Below, one piece after another: positions 54,087-63,264 of a stretch of DNA of 64,000 nt. A model generated the notes under the pieces. The model did no database searches. It had not been told where the DNA came from and was given only the letters and a program-made list of their open reading frames with translations. Within the stretch, counting starts at the first letter, position 1. Every line of letters starts with the position of its first letter. This DNA is from Spongiimicrobium salis (GTDB taxonomy: Bacteria > Bacteroidota > Bacteroidia > Flavobacteriales > Flavobacteriaceae). Made by a program: the position numbers and the translations under genes. The stretch is taken from contig NZ_JBHEQA010000002.1 of assembly GCF_043678055.1 (NCBI RefSeq), positions 496,001-560,000 on the forward strand. The letters run 5' to 3'.

Positions 54087-55130
54087 ATGCAAACTATGGA
54101 ACCAACGAATTATACAAAAAAACTACTTCAACATCTCTTTGTGCTGTTGGCGCTTTGCTTTATTATGGCCACCCTCTTTGCAATTCCCAGATGGGGAGCT
54201 ATGAATTTTGAATTATTTGTCATGGATTTTCTTCAAGTAGCCCTAGGCATATTTCTATTCTTAGGTCCGGCAATTTACGTCAATGTTTATGTATTGATCC
54301 CCAAATACCTAGTTCCCAAAAACTATTTGAAATATGCTTTCTTTTTAACAAGTCTTATACTCTGTTGGGGAGCCTTTATTGGGGTGGTTGAACCTTGGAC
54401 GGATGAACACTGGTTTCATGAATCCCAGGAATCCAAAACTACGGTACTATCAGGAATTATGGTGATGGCATTTATCCTATTGATTAGCACGCTTTTAAAT
54501 CTTTCTTATCGTTGGTTCATACAACTCTCAAGAATAAAGCAAATTGAAAACGATAGGCTTCAATTGGAGCTGTCTTCTTTAAAAAGTCAGATCAGTCCTC
54601 ATTTTTTCTTTAATACCCTGAACAATTTATACGCGCTGTCCCTTGAAAAATCAGATAAGACTTCCGAGGTCATTCTAAAGCTTTCAGAAATGATGCGTTA
54701 TACTATCTACGATTGTAAGGAACCCCGTGTGCCCATAAAAAGTGAAGTCACTTATATCGAAAATTTCATTGCGTTACAGAAGGTACGTCACCACCAACGA
54801 GGACAGATTAACTTTGAAAAGGAAATTGAAAGCCCAAATACCCAAATTGCACCGATGATTCTAATTATTTTTGTAGAAAACGCTTTTAAACACGGTTTTG
54901 ATTTGCTCAAGAAAGAGGCATTTTTAGATATTGACCTTAAAGTTAGCGGCAAGCGCTTAAAATTTCAAATTAGAAATAATTTTAAGATAGATCATGAGCT
55001 GAATACTCCTGGAATAGGTTTAGAGAATGTAAAAAGAAGATTATCATTGTTATACCCAACAACCCATATATTGAAGATAAGTTCAAAAAAGAACCTTTTT
55101 ATTGTTGATTTAGAACTCCAGTTACGATGA
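54087..55130 (+). CDS. LytS-type sensor histidine kinase (TCS6)
   Basis: This kinase has 347 residues from the ATG at 54087; a GTG at 54081 and an ATG at 54096 are also possible. Four transmembrane helices lie at about 15-32, 45-68, 82-100 and 120-140. The His box is unusual: SQISPHFFFNTLNNLY, with Ser in place of the common Asn before PHF. N-box ENAFKHG and G-box GIGLENVKRRL are normal. The stop overlaps the regulator start by 4 bp. It is divergent from the ABC/M1 operon. Confidence 0.92.
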   Translation: MQTMEPTNYTKKLLQHLFVLLALCFIMATLFAIPRWGAMNFELFVMDFLQVALGIFLFLGPAIYVNVYVLIPKYLVPKNYLKYAFFLTSLILCWGAFIGVVEPWTDEHWFHESQESKTTVLSGIMVMAFILLISTLLNLSYRWFIQLSRIKQIENDRLQLELSSLKSQISPHFFFNTLNNLYALSLEKSDKTSEVILKLSEMMRYTIYDCKEPRVPIKSEVTYIENFIALQKVRHHQRGQINFEKEIESPNTQIAPMILIIFVENAFKHGFDLLKKEAFLDIDLKVSGKRLKFQIRNNFKIDHELNTPGIGLENVKRRLSLLYPTTHILKISSKKNLFIVDLELQLR

Positions 55131-55855
55131 AATGTATTATTGTAGATGATGAGCCTTTGGCCCATATTGTAATCAATACCTATGCCGATAAACTTTCTTT
55201 TTTACATATTGAGAAAGAGTGTTATTCGGCATCCGAAGCGATCAACTATTTGCATGAACATGAAGTTGATCTTATTTTCTTGGATATCAATATGCCGGAA
55301 TTGCAGGGATTGGATTTTCTTCGAACCTTAGAAAATCCGCCTTTCGTCATTATTACCACAGCTTACCAAGAATACGCCATTGAGGGATATGAACTCAATG
55401 TCATGGATTACCTTTTAAAACCCTTTAGTTATGGGCGCTTCCTTAAAGCGGTGCAAAAAGTAGCTGATCAAAAAAAACTATTGGAAACATCGGTAAAAGA
55501 AATACTTGGGAATGAAGTTGCTGAAAATTCGACATCACCACAACATCAAGTTTCCAGCATTTTTATAAAAGGCGATAAAAAAATACATCAGATCCAATTG
55601 GATGATATCCTGTATTTGGAGAGCCTAGGAAGCTATGTGAAAGTCCATACGGAACGTGAAACCATTACTACTTTAGATCGTTTGATGAATTTGGAAAATA
55701 AATTGCCGTCTAAGTGGTTTTTGCGTATCCATAAATCCTACATTATCGCCCTTAAACATGTTCGGAGCATTCAAGGAAATCGACTTCAAATTGGTGAGGT
55801 AGTTATTCCAATCGGAAATGTCTACAAACGAAATCTTTATGATGCCATGAAATAG
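55127..55855 (+). CDS. LytTR-family response regulator (TCS6)
   Basis: This 242-residue regulator has receiver acidic residues D7/D8, phospho-acceptor D53 in IFLDINMPELQG and the switch Lys in YLLKPFSYGR. Its LytTR domain starts at about residue 143 (FLRIHKSYIIALKHV). Start overlaps the kinase stop. It ends 3 bp from the stop of the minus-strand winged-helix regulator, a tight convergent end with no room for a separate terminator. Confidence 0.95.
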   Translation: MKCIIVDDEPLAHIVINTYADKLSFLHIEKECYSASEAINYLHEHEVDLIFLDINMPELQGLDFLRTLENPPFVIITTAYQEYAIEGYELNVMDYLLKPFSYGRFLKAVQKVADQKKLLETSVKEILGNEVAENSTSPQHQVSSIFIKGDKKIHQIQLDDILYLESLGSYVKVHTERETITTLDRLMNLENKLPSKWFLRIHKSYIIALKHVRSIQGNRLQIGEVVIPIGNVYKRNLYDAMK

Positions 55856-55858
55856 ATT

Positions 55859-56737
55859 TTAATTTTGCCCCAAAACCACCAATTTATACCCTACGCCATG
55901 TACATTGACCAATTTAATGGCTTTGTCCTCTTGTAATTTTTTTCGAAGTTTGGAAATATAGGTGTCCAAACTCCTTCCAACAATTACGCCATTGTCTTCC
56001 CAGACTTTTTTAGTCAATTCATCTCTTTTGATAACTGTATTTGGATGGGCTACAAAAATTGCGAGTAATTCGCACTCTTTCCGCGAAAGATTGATCTCTA
56101 CCGCTTCCCGTACCAATTTGTTTTGTTCTGGATAAAACTGAAAACGTCCAATGGATGTATACCTTTCCCTCTCATGTTTTAATTCCTTACTTTTTTTCCT
56201 TTGGTATAGCATTAGTCCTATAAGACCTAATATTGATATGCCCAAAAGGAGGTATAAGGCAATAGGATTATTTGAGGAGGCTGGTGTATGCTGTGTGAAT
56301 ACTACATGTATGCGATAACAATACATAGGTAACAAACGATTGGCACAAGGAATTATGGTATGTTCTATGGAAGCGTTCATTTCATAGCTATACGCCACTT
56401 CATTATCCACACATTGCAATACTTCAATACGGTAATATTCCGGAAGATTGGCTTTTTGAAAACTTTGTCTTACGATATTTACCAAGCTATCGGGTAAAAT
56501 GGAGAGGTCCCGATGAAATGAAAGCTCGTATTTGTTGTCTTCCAAGAACGTTATTGGGGGAATCAGGGAGGTAGAATCCTTATTGCCGAGTAAAAGCTTA
56601 TTTCCTACATCACGCAATGCTACTTTTACCCTTCCGGGAAATTCACTATCCCTTTCCCGTGAATCGGCACAACCCCATGCTACACCAATACATAGGATAA
56701 GGCTCCCTATGATATACCAATTTATTCTATGCATCAT
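55859..56737 (-). CDS. Membrane-tethered winged-helix regulator, reversed ToxR topology
   Basis: This 292-residue protein has an N-terminal signal or lipoprotein sequence (lipobox-like AWGC, Cys23), a periplasmic sensor region (about 25-157), one transmembrane helix (159-178), and a C-terminal OmpR-type winged helix (195-290; SRKECELLAIFVAHPNTVIKRDELTKKVW and GVGYKLV). ToxR/CadC proteins have the DNA-binding domain first; here it is last, after the helix. The start at the first of two adjacent ATGs is assumed. A 29-bp motif is 40 bp upstream. Targets unknown. Confidence 0.88.
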   Translation of the reverse strand: MMHRINWYIIGSLILCIGVAWGCADSRERDSEFPGRVKVALRDVGNKLLLGNKDSTSLIPPITFLEDNKYELSFHRDLSILPDSLVNIVRQSFQKANLPEYYRIEVLQCVDNEVAYSYEMNASIEHTIIPCANRLLPMYCYRIHVVFTQHTPASSNNPIALYLLLGISILGLIGLMLYQRKKSKELKHERERYTSIGRFQFYPEQNKLVREAVEINLSRKECELLAIFVAHPNTVIKRDELTKKVWEDNGVIVGRSLDTYISKLRKKLQEDKAIKLVNVHGVGYKLVVLGQN

Positions 56738-56776
56738 GCCTACAAATAACTGGCAATTTCATGACAATTTATAGCT

Positions 56777-56805
56777 GTTGACATTTCTTTTACACTTTTT
56801 TGACA
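56777..56805 (+). promoter_or_regulatory. 29-bp conserved motif (copy 2): paired TTGACA, 22 bp apart
   Basis: TTGACA at 56778-56783 and 56800-56805, with spacer TTTCTTTTACAC and so on. Matches copy 1 (40751) at 26 of 29 positions. It lies 39 bp before the winged-helix gene on the minus strand, but the motif's strand is opposite to that gene. Between that gene and the TCS7 regulator. Confidence 0.6.
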
Positions 56806-56845
56806 CTTTATGGACGTGTTTGTACACGGGAAAGTTCATTAAACT

Positions 56846-57598
56846 TTATCGATTCATCCAAGCTTTAAAGGCATTCGTTTTTTGTCGACTTACAATGAAC
56901 TCCTGGTCTCGGGCGTTGCTAAGGGTCAGGATCAGCCTATGGTTGAAATAAGGATGTATTTTTTCTATGGCCTTTTTGGTCACTAACTGCCCTCTGTTAA
57001 TTCGATAAAACTGATTGGAATCAACCGAATCAAAAAATTGATCAAGAGTCTCATCAATAATGTATCGTTTATTGGGGGTAACACCAAAAGTGATGCTCTC
57101 TTGGGAATAACAGTACAGAAGGTCTGAAATTTTAATCTGTACATACCCATTCCCATCTTTTACCAACAAACCTTCCCGTTTAACCGTTCCTTGCATGCTA
57201 TGTAGAAGTTGACTTAGGACTTCAGGGGCTATAATGGTGTTCTGATTGGATTTTTCAAATTTTAGCAATGCCCGGTCCAAATCTTCCTCTTGAATGGGTT
57301 TTAATAAATAGTCAACACTGTTCACCTGAAATGCCTGTATGGCATATTGATCAAATGCTGTGGTAAAAATAATGGGAGCATTGACTTCTATTTTTTGAAA
57401 GATTTCAAAGCTGAGACCATCGGCTAACTGGATATCCATGAATATTAGATTTGGTCCGGTATTATGGGTAAACCAATGCAATGCTTCTTCCACGGTGTCA
57501 ATAATGCCTAGCAACTCATACGTAAACCCTCTTGCGCTTAACAGGCGTTGTAATTGATTTGCCGCCCTGGATTCGTCTTCAATGATCAGTATACGCAT
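56846..57598 (-). CDS. LytTR-family response regulator (TCS7)
   Basis: This 250-residue regulator has receiver acidic residues E7/D8, phospho-acceptor D55 in IFMDIQLADG and switch Lys in YLLKPIQEED. The LytTR domain starts at about residue 140 (FYRINRGQLVTKKAIEKI). It is most like the TCS1 regulator, including a KAWMN-type C-terminal end. It lies 3 bp after the kinase stop and is the last gene of a four-gene operon with an ABA4-like protein and a membrane protein. Confidence 0.95.
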   Translation of the reverse strand: MRILIIEDESRAANQLQRLLSARGFTYELLGIIDTVEEALHWFTHNTGPNLIFMDIQLADGLSFEIFQKIEVNAPIIFTTAFDQYAIQAFQVNSVDYLLKPIQEEDLDRALLKFEKSNQNTIIAPEVLSQLLHSMQGTVKREGLLVKDGNGYVQIKISDLLYCYSQESITFGVTPNKRYIIDETLDQFFDSVDSNQFYRINRGQLVTKKAIEKIHPYFNHRLILTLSNARDQEFIVSRQKTNAFKAWMNR

Positions 57599-57601
57599 AT
57601 T

Positions 57602-58666
57602 CTAGTGTTTTTTGTCTGTAGTCTTTAACAAGGGAATGGAAACCTTAAATTCTTTTCCATCATTTTCGACCTTTATAGGGGTAGAAGAAATTAAGGCATA
57701 TCTTTTTTCTATATTTCGCAACCCTAATTTGGTAGAGGGCAGCTGTGTAGATTTTAATTGAATTTTATTGCCTACCTCAAGATAACCGTTCATAGCCTTT
57801 ACCTCGATGATAAGGGGTTTGGCTTTTGAAATGACATTGTGCTTTATGGCGTTTTCCAGCAACAGCTGAAGACTCATAGGCGCCACCATCTGATGTAATA
57901 CAGTATCCGGAATGGCCCATTGCAATTTTAAGTTACTTCCAAATCGTTCTGATTGGATATGAATATAGGCTTTAGCGAATCGCAATTCATGACTGAGAGG
58001 TGTCAAATTCACGTTGCCAGCTTCTAAGATAAAACGATATACATCAGAGAGTTTGTCTACAAATTTTTTGGCATCTTCCTTAGGGTTTTGATCAATAATA
58101 TCCCTTAAAGTATTTAAGCTATTGAATAAAAAATGGGGTTGTGCCTGATTTCTAAGCGTGTCCAATTGCGCCTGTACAATCATCTGCTTTGCCTGTTCTT
58201 CTTCCCGAATGGAATTCTTAAGCCGTACATAATTGTACATAGCTTCATAAATAGCGATCACCATGGTGCTAATGAGGATAATGGGCAAAAGAATCCTTAC
58301 ACGCCTTAAAGGGTGATAATATTCTTCTCCTAGGATTTGGGATACCACAATATTGCCCAAGCCATCCACAAGGGTTACTGTAAGTACTATCGCCAGGAAA
58401 ACCAAAGTCACCCTTTTCCCGATATCTTTAATTTCAGGAAATTTCTTTCTCAGGAAAATCAAATTAAACCGCATGATAAACCAATTGAAGGCAGAGAAAA
58501 ACAACGAAATACTCCAATGCCATATGGCGACTCCAAAAGGATATCGATAAAAGGAATTTGTAAAAAGATAATCGGTAACAAAACTTAAAATAATAATACC
58601 AAAAACAAGGAACCAGGTGTCATCAAATCCAATATATGTAATTCGCTTTTCCTTATTTACGATCAT
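57602..58666 (-). CDS. LytS-type sensor histidine kinase (TCS7)
   Basis: This 354-residue kinase has four to five transmembrane helices in residues 16-145. The phospho-acceptor H178 is in QAQPHFLFNSLNTL, with Gln where most have Asn before PHF, as in some related kinases. N-box ENAIKHN and G-box LGLRNIEKRYALI are present. Closest to the TCS1 kinase, sharing the LNTL-x2-IID segment. Its start is 9 bp after the end of the membrane-protein gene upstream, so it is transcribed with it. Confidence 0.92.
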   Translation of the reverse strand: MIVNKEKRITYIGFDDTWFLVFGIIILSFVTDYLFTNSFYRYPFGVAIWHWSISLFFSAFNWFIMRFNLIFLRKKFPEIKDIGKRVTLVFLAIVLTVTLVDGLGNIVVSQILGEEYYHPLRRVRILLPIILISTMVIAIYEAMYNYVRLKNSIREEEQAKQMIVQAQLDTLRNQAQPHFLFNSLNTLRDIIDQNPKEDAKKFVDKLSDVYRFILEAGNVNLTPLSHELRFAKAYIHIQSERFGSNLKLQWAIPDTVLHQMVAPMSLQLLLENAIKHNVISKAKPLIIEVKAMNGYLEVGNKIQLKSTQLPSTKLGLRNIEKRYALISSTPIKVENDGKEFKVSIPLLKTTDKKH

Positions 58667-58675
58667 AATTTACAA

Positions 58676-59476
58676 TTATAGCCCTATCAATGGCATCCCT
58701 TGTTTTGCCTGATAGAAGGTGAAGCCTATCCAACTGGCATAGAACAAACCGAAAATGACTACGGCGATAAGCTGGTTTTTAGTTGAAATCTTTGCTCTGT
58801 AAGCAAGCCATAGTGCGAATAACGGAATTATTTGTATGCCATGCAATCCAAAGAAATGGGCAATCCTAAGATCTCCGGCAATGGTACTCCAATTCACTAG
58901 GGGCAGTCCGGCTCCCCCATCGGCTACTCCAACGTTATGGGCCATCTGACTGATCATTTGACCTCCTACCCAACTTCCGAAAAGAACGACCACCCATCCC
59001 ATAAATAATGCCCATTGTACTGCTTTTGGAACTTCGATTTTTAAACGGAGGCTATCAATGATGAACAAAATCATGATGAGCACGTTGATAGCAATGAGCA
59101 GTCCCATCATTGAAAAGAGCATGGCATCGAATGCGTTGGAGATGTTGTAATGGGATTGAACACCCCTTGCTCCCTGATAAACAATAATGCCGATTTCCAC
59201 TAGTAATGTCCAGGAAGTGAGGTTATTGATGATATTTCGCTTTCTTTTGGAATAGGGATATATGGAGGTGAGGTATCCTACAGTGAGAATATAAATGCCT
59301 CCAGAAATAGAGAATTTCAAGGGCTTGATCCACACATTGACCCCCATTAAGGTTCTGTCGTCTATCAACAAGCCTAGGAGACAGAATATTACCGAGAGAA
59401 AATGAATGATTACGATCCAATATAACTTTGGACTTTTTTCTTTTACGGTGCGGAATATATTTTTCAGAAATATCAT
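58676..59476 (-). CDS. Multi-pass membrane protein of unknown function
   Basis: This 266-residue protein has seven to eight transmembrane helices. Conserved-looking polar residues in or near membranes include SHYNIS (about 107) and AHFFGLHGIQIIPL (about 208), the His pattern of some heme- or metal-containing membrane proteins, but I assign no function. The start overlaps the preceding ABA4-like stop by 4 bp, and the kinase starts 9 bp later. It may be the sensory or target partner of TCS7. Confidence 0.8.
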   Translation of the reverse strand: MIFLKNIFRTVKEKSPKLYWIVIIHFLSVIFCLLGLLIDDRTLMGVNVWIKPLKFSISGGIYILTVGYLTSIYPYSKRKRNIINNLTSWTLLVEIGIIVYQGARGVQSHYNISNAFDAMLFSMMGLLIAINVLIMILFIIDSLRLKIEVPKAVQWALFMGWVVVLFGSWVGGQMISQMAHNVGVADGGAGLPLVNWSTIAGDLRIAHFFGLHGIQIIPLFALWLAYRAKISTKNQLIAVVIFGLFYASWIGFTFYQAKQGMPLIGL

Positions 59477-59895
59477 GCTTTTTGTTGTTTAAGGGTACGT
59501 AGTATCATGAAAAGTAGAAATCCTATAGGACCAAACATGAAAGTCGCAAAAAGACAGGGAGCCATTAACAATTGATGTATTCCCAAATGTTTATTTTGAT
59601 CTAACATCCACATTCCAAGCAAAAGATCAAAAGCTAGATAATGAACCCATCCGGCTAAAACAGCATTCTCTTCCGTAAACAATGCCATTACGGAGCTGAG
59701 GCTGCCAAAATCCATCCATCCGCCTATTTGTATGGCCTGAAAAATATAGAAGGCATAGCAGAGGGACAATAATAATGGAATAATTTTGTAGGTGATTAAA
59801 AAGCGGGTTACTTTCCATTTTGGCAAGAGAATCATAAGAACCCACATAGGTATGGCCGTCATATTGGCCATTGAAAAAACTTCTGTTGGTGTCAT
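59473..59895 (-). CDS. ABA4-like (DUF4281) membrane protein
   Basis: This 140-residue protein has four transmembrane helices. The family pattern is clear: FSMANMTAIPMWVLMILLP at the start, VHYLAFDLLLGMWM in the middle and FGPIGFLLFMILR at the end. The family includes plant ABA4, required for neoxanthin synthesis, and many bacterial members of unknown role, sometimes beside carotenoid genes. None are seen here. First gene of the TCS7 operon. Confidence 0.88.
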   Translation of the reverse strand: MTPTEVFSMANMTAIPMWVLMILLPKWKVTRFLITYKIIPLLLSLCYAFYIFQAIQIGGWMDFGSLSSVMALFTEENAVLAGWVHYLAFDLLLGMWMLDQNKHLGIHQLLMAPCLFATFMFGPIGFLLFMILRTLKQQKA

Positions 59896-60074
59896 TGTTA
59901 TTGGTTTTAAAAAATATTGGTTGATAGTAATGACACAAAAATGATCATGTTTGCCCTCTTACGGAACTGTTTTATGTTCAATCATCGTTAATGGAGGTTG
60001 AATTGTACTGAATCAACCGATCGTATTATGACGGCTTCATGGAAGTTTGATTCTAAGAGGTATACAAAAAACAA

Positions 60075-60098
60075 AAAGGCCTTAAAATTAAGACCTTT
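60075..60098 (-). terminator. Terminator of the LruC lipoprotein gene
   Basis: On the minus strand AAAGGTCTTAA and TTAAGGCCTTT pair over 11 positions, counting one G-U, with a 2-nt centre, followed by TTGTTTTTTG. It lies 22 bp after the stop at 60120. Confidence 0.75.
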
Positions 60099-60119
60099 CT
60101 GCCGGGGGTAGGTTTGGCA

Positions 60120-62165
60120 CTATTGTACCTTTAAATCCGATTCGTTTCGGTAACCATTACTATCTTTATACCAATCGCTGAAGTTTACACCTCCAGAAGT
60201 CACCCATTCATTAAAATGGTTATATGCCCTATTTACCGGGACTCGTTCTTTGGGCACCCTGAAATTATGAATGATGTTTATGGCCCATGGCAATCCTATG
60301 TCCGTAGCAAAATTCCCATCTTCGTCCCTGTTTACCCCTTCTACTGTAGTATCATTGATACCCAGGGTGGTTCTTGGACTGTTGGGTAAATGTATTTCCC
60401 TTGTTCTGTCCATATCAATGATCAAGAAGGGATTGAACGGGGCATTCCCTAATTGTGCCGTGGGAATTGGCGTGTTAAAGGTTACTGACACCGTATGTGG
60501 CACATTTAATTGTCGTTCATGGTTGTCAAAGAGGATGACCACCGCATTATCCTGGCCTTCTTCCACCCCATTTGAAGCCACGTTTATATAATTCTCCGTG
60601 ATGGAGGTTCCGGTAACTGCCGTTACTTCTCCCGGAGCAATATTCTCAAATTCAAGACCAAATCCGTTGACAAAATTAGCACCGTCAGAGGTCACTTCAT
60701 AATGAATGTCTAATTGTACCGCTTCATTTTGAGCATTTAGTACAGCTACAAATCTATAATTCACCGCGGTATCGTTAAAATCGTAATCTCCTAAATATGG
60801 CCATAAGTCTTCAAAAGCAACAGTTCCCCATCCATATTTACTGGGTGTAAATTGCTCAAAAGCTTTTTCAGCATCGTCTGGGAATTCATCATCACTATCC
60901 ATAATACCATCTCCATCGGAATCTTGATCCACCATATTTTCATCAAAAATGCGATAGGTTGTTAAATCATTTATGGTTCTTCCAAAGTCAATTCCACTAT
61001 TGGAATTCGGTCCATAGCGATATTCCCATCCACCGGTTTGTGTATCCATAACAATAAGATTGGAACTAGAACCATTGTTGGCCAACCAAAGTTCATTATT
61101 GGAGTCAAAGGTCATGGAAGTTGGACTAAAGGGCAGCCCTTCCCCACTGATTCTTGTAGATTGATACACATTATTGTTATCCAAATCTAAGCGATACAAG
61201 CCGGAAAAAGTACATAAAAAGAGGACGCCATCTTCAGCAAAGGCCAAATCTCCTCCCGCGGTACTGTCTAACCCTTCTATATCCCAGGTAGATAAAGTGT
61301 TGGCATTATTAGGATCGATGGTATAGACTTTTGCTCCAGTAGAGAAGTATAAAAGTCCGTCATCTGAACTATAGTCCAAACGGGGTCCACCTCTGCCTAC
61401 ATTACCCATACTTGTCCAAGTATTATTGGCAATATCATAGCGATTCAGGGGATACGGATTGCCTTTTCCAATAGAATAGAGATATCCATTTTCCTGATCA
61501 ATGGCACAAGTGAAACTCCCGTTGGGCATATCGGATAAATAGGTTAAGGTTCCATCCAAGGGATCCACCTGGAATAGTTCGGCGGAACCGTTGACACAGA
61601 ATAAGAAATCGTCTACTCCTGCTTTGCCTGTTTTAGAAGCCTTACTAGCAACCGTATGGATGTAATTGGCCTTGTTATTGGCAATATCTATAATTTGGGA
61701 AGAAAATTTCCCTCCCTCTTTTCTTCGTATATACAATTGCGAATAATACGATGGCACAGTCAAAGAATGTTTGATTTCACCGTTATAGGGAATACCAGAG
61801 AATACAATATGATTTAGAATATCACTACTGTATTCGAGAGTAGTATCTTCTTGACCCTCGTCATTAATAATGTCAATTTCTGATCCTATTTCAGCTGCAC
61901 CACTATAGGCATAGACATCATAGCGTGCATTGGGCGTATTGTCAGTAATTGTAATTTCAACGATTTCCGAAGTTTCAAATTCAAAACCTTGTGGAATTTG
62001 TAGGTTCAGTATTTCCAATTCGGGAACAGGTACTTCCTCTTCTTCAGAAATGGGAGTATTGTCATCTGGCGTTGCAGAAGCATCGAAGTTGTCTTTAACA
62101 CATGAAATGAGTACCATTGCACATATACAGGCGGTGAGGTACTTTAATGTAACTTGTTTTAGCAT
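60120..62165 (-). CDS. LruC-domain lipoprotein
   Basis: This 681-residue lipoprotein has lipobox LISC (Cys22). Residues about 55-430 hold a beta-propeller-like region of repeats (for example DGTLTYLSDMPNGSFTCAID and LWLANNGSSSNLIVMD). Then comes a Ca-loop DQDSDGDGIMDSDDEFPDD, and a LruC domain from about 445 to the end: WPYLGDYDFNDTAVNYRF is diagnostic. LruC proteins are usually surface lipoproteins of unknown function, upregulated in some Leptospira. Own terminator at the 3' end; the 530-bp gap upstream shows no other gene. Confidence 0.9.
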   Translation of the reverse strand: MLKQVTLKYLTACICAMVLISCVKDNFDASATPDDNTPISEEEEVPVPELEILNLQIPQGFEFETSEIVEITITDNTPNARYDVYAYSGAAEIGSEIDIINDEGQEDTTLEYSSDILNHIVFSGIPYNGEIKHSLTVPSYYSQLYIRRKEGGKFSSQIIDIANNKANYIHTVASKASKTGKAGVDDFLFCVNGSAELFQVDPLDGTLTYLSDMPNGSFTCAIDQENGYLYSIGKGNPYPLNRYDIANNTWTSMGNVGRGGPRLDYSSDDGLLYFSTGAKVYTIDPNNANTLSTWDIEGLDSTAGGDLAFAEDGVLFLCTFSGLYRLDLDNNNVYQSTRISGEGLPFSPTSMTFDSNNELWLANNGSSSNLIVMDTQTGGWEYRYGPNSNSGIDFGRTINDLTTYRIFDENMVDQDSDGDGIMDSDDEFPDDAEKAFEQFTPSKYGWGTVAFEDLWPYLGDYDFNDTAVNYRFVAVLNAQNEAVQLDIHYEVTSDGANFVNGFGLEFENIAPGEVTAVTGTSITENYINVASNGVEEGQDNAVVILFDNHERQLNVPHTVSVTFNTPIPTAQLGNAPFNPFLIIDMDRTREIHLPNSPRTTLGINDTTVEGVNRDEDGNFATDIGLPWAINIIHNFRVPKERVPVNRAYNHFNEWVTSGGVNFSDWYKDSNGYRNESDLKVQ

Positions 62166-62695
62166 AGCATAAATAATTTATAGGCTCAAAGAAAATCTCT
62201 TTACTCCTATTGTAGGTTTCTATTTATTTGGGTGACACCTTACTGTTGGTAAATGACATCAATGCATAGACGAATGCCATTTGAAAGTGTCGAAATCCCA
62301 TATTGAACGAAAAAACTTACAAAATGTTATATTCATGCCTCGAATTCCGGTATGTTTACTAGGGGATCTTCTAGGGTACTGTCAACATTATTTAAAATTT
62401 TATAGGTTTTAGAGAGGAAGTATTCTTTTGCTTTTAAGCAGTTAAGCTATTGTTTGTCAGTTATTTATAATTCCATAGAACATCGCATATTTTACAAATC
62501 CCTTAAGTTAAGACCTCTTAAAACATTGCAATTTTATTTTTATCAAAACAATTCGATCTCTCTAAAGATTTAGGTGTATTTTCGATAAAAATGCGTATTG
62601 GAAAAGGTTGAAGTGTTGGACTTATATAAATCTAAATATGATTTTAAAGCCACGAATGCTCCAATTCTTTTATCTTTAGCACTTAATATTTTACC
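62166..62695. other. Noncoding stretch between divergent LruC and 62696 genes
   Basis: No convincing ORF, terminator or large repeat was found in these 530 bp. A CTAGGG repeat (62360 area) and TATCTTTA, near the -7 box pattern, upstream of 62696 are weak hints. Probably two promoters and their control sites. Confidence 0.3.
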
Positions 62696-63259
62696 ATGAA
62701 ATCTATTTTTAGTCTCGTCTGTTTGTGTTTGTTTTTTACGGTTCAAAGCCAAAAGCAAGGAGAATCAAAGTTTCCGTTGGAAGGTCCTTCGGATTGGCGT
62801 AAAGAAGTGCTTTCCCTTCCTTTAAGTTTTGCTCCTGAGTTGGCCTATGAGGGTACAGAGTATGTACTTTTTGCAAAAGGCTGGAGCGACCAAAATGCCA
62901 CTGACTTTTGGACCTATACCTTTGCTTGGGTCTTGGACGAATCTCCGGAATTTACTGCCGATATATTAAATATAGATCTTAAACATTATTTTGATGGTTT
63001 AATGACGGCCGTTTCTGGCAGTGAAATAAACAGCACCAAGGCCCAATTAAAAGCTGTGAAAAATGAAGGCTTTTTTGAAGGTCAAGTAAAGGTTTTTGAT
63101 GCGTTTTTCCTGAAGGATACCAAGGAACTCAATGTACGTGTACAACCTGTGTATTGCCATAAAGCAAAGAAACACTTCGTTTATTTTAGGTTTTCCCCAA
63201 AAGCTTTTGATACTCCTTTATGGAATACCATGAAGATGATTAGGATTCCCTGTGAATAG
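62696..63259 (+). CDS. Secreted protein of unknown function
   Basis: This 187-residue protein has a signal peptide ending VQSQ (residue 19). The mature part starts with KFPLEGPSDWRKEVLSLPLSFAPEL and has an aromatic FWTYTFAWVLDESPEF segment, with mixed alpha/beta pattern and two Cys at 154 and near the end (IPCE). I do not recognise a family. It converges on the TCS8 regulator with 5 bp between stops, so the two are independent. Confidence 0.75.
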   Translation: MKSIFSLVCLCLFFTVQSQKQGESKFPLEGPSDWRKEVLSLPLSFAPELAYEGTEYVLFAKGWSDQNATDFWTYTFAWVLDESPEFTADILNIDLKHYFDGLMTAVSGSEINSTKAQLKAVKNEGFFEGQVKVFDAFFLKDTKELNVRVQPVYCHKAKKHFVYFRFSPKAFDTPLWNTMKMIRIPCE

Positions 63260-63264
63260 GATAC

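Noticed and set aside
59996..60018. Near-palindrome GGTTGA...TCAACC upstream of the ABA4-like gene
   Set aside because: Imperfect with one mismatch and a wobble, and no repeat elsewhere; could be chance.
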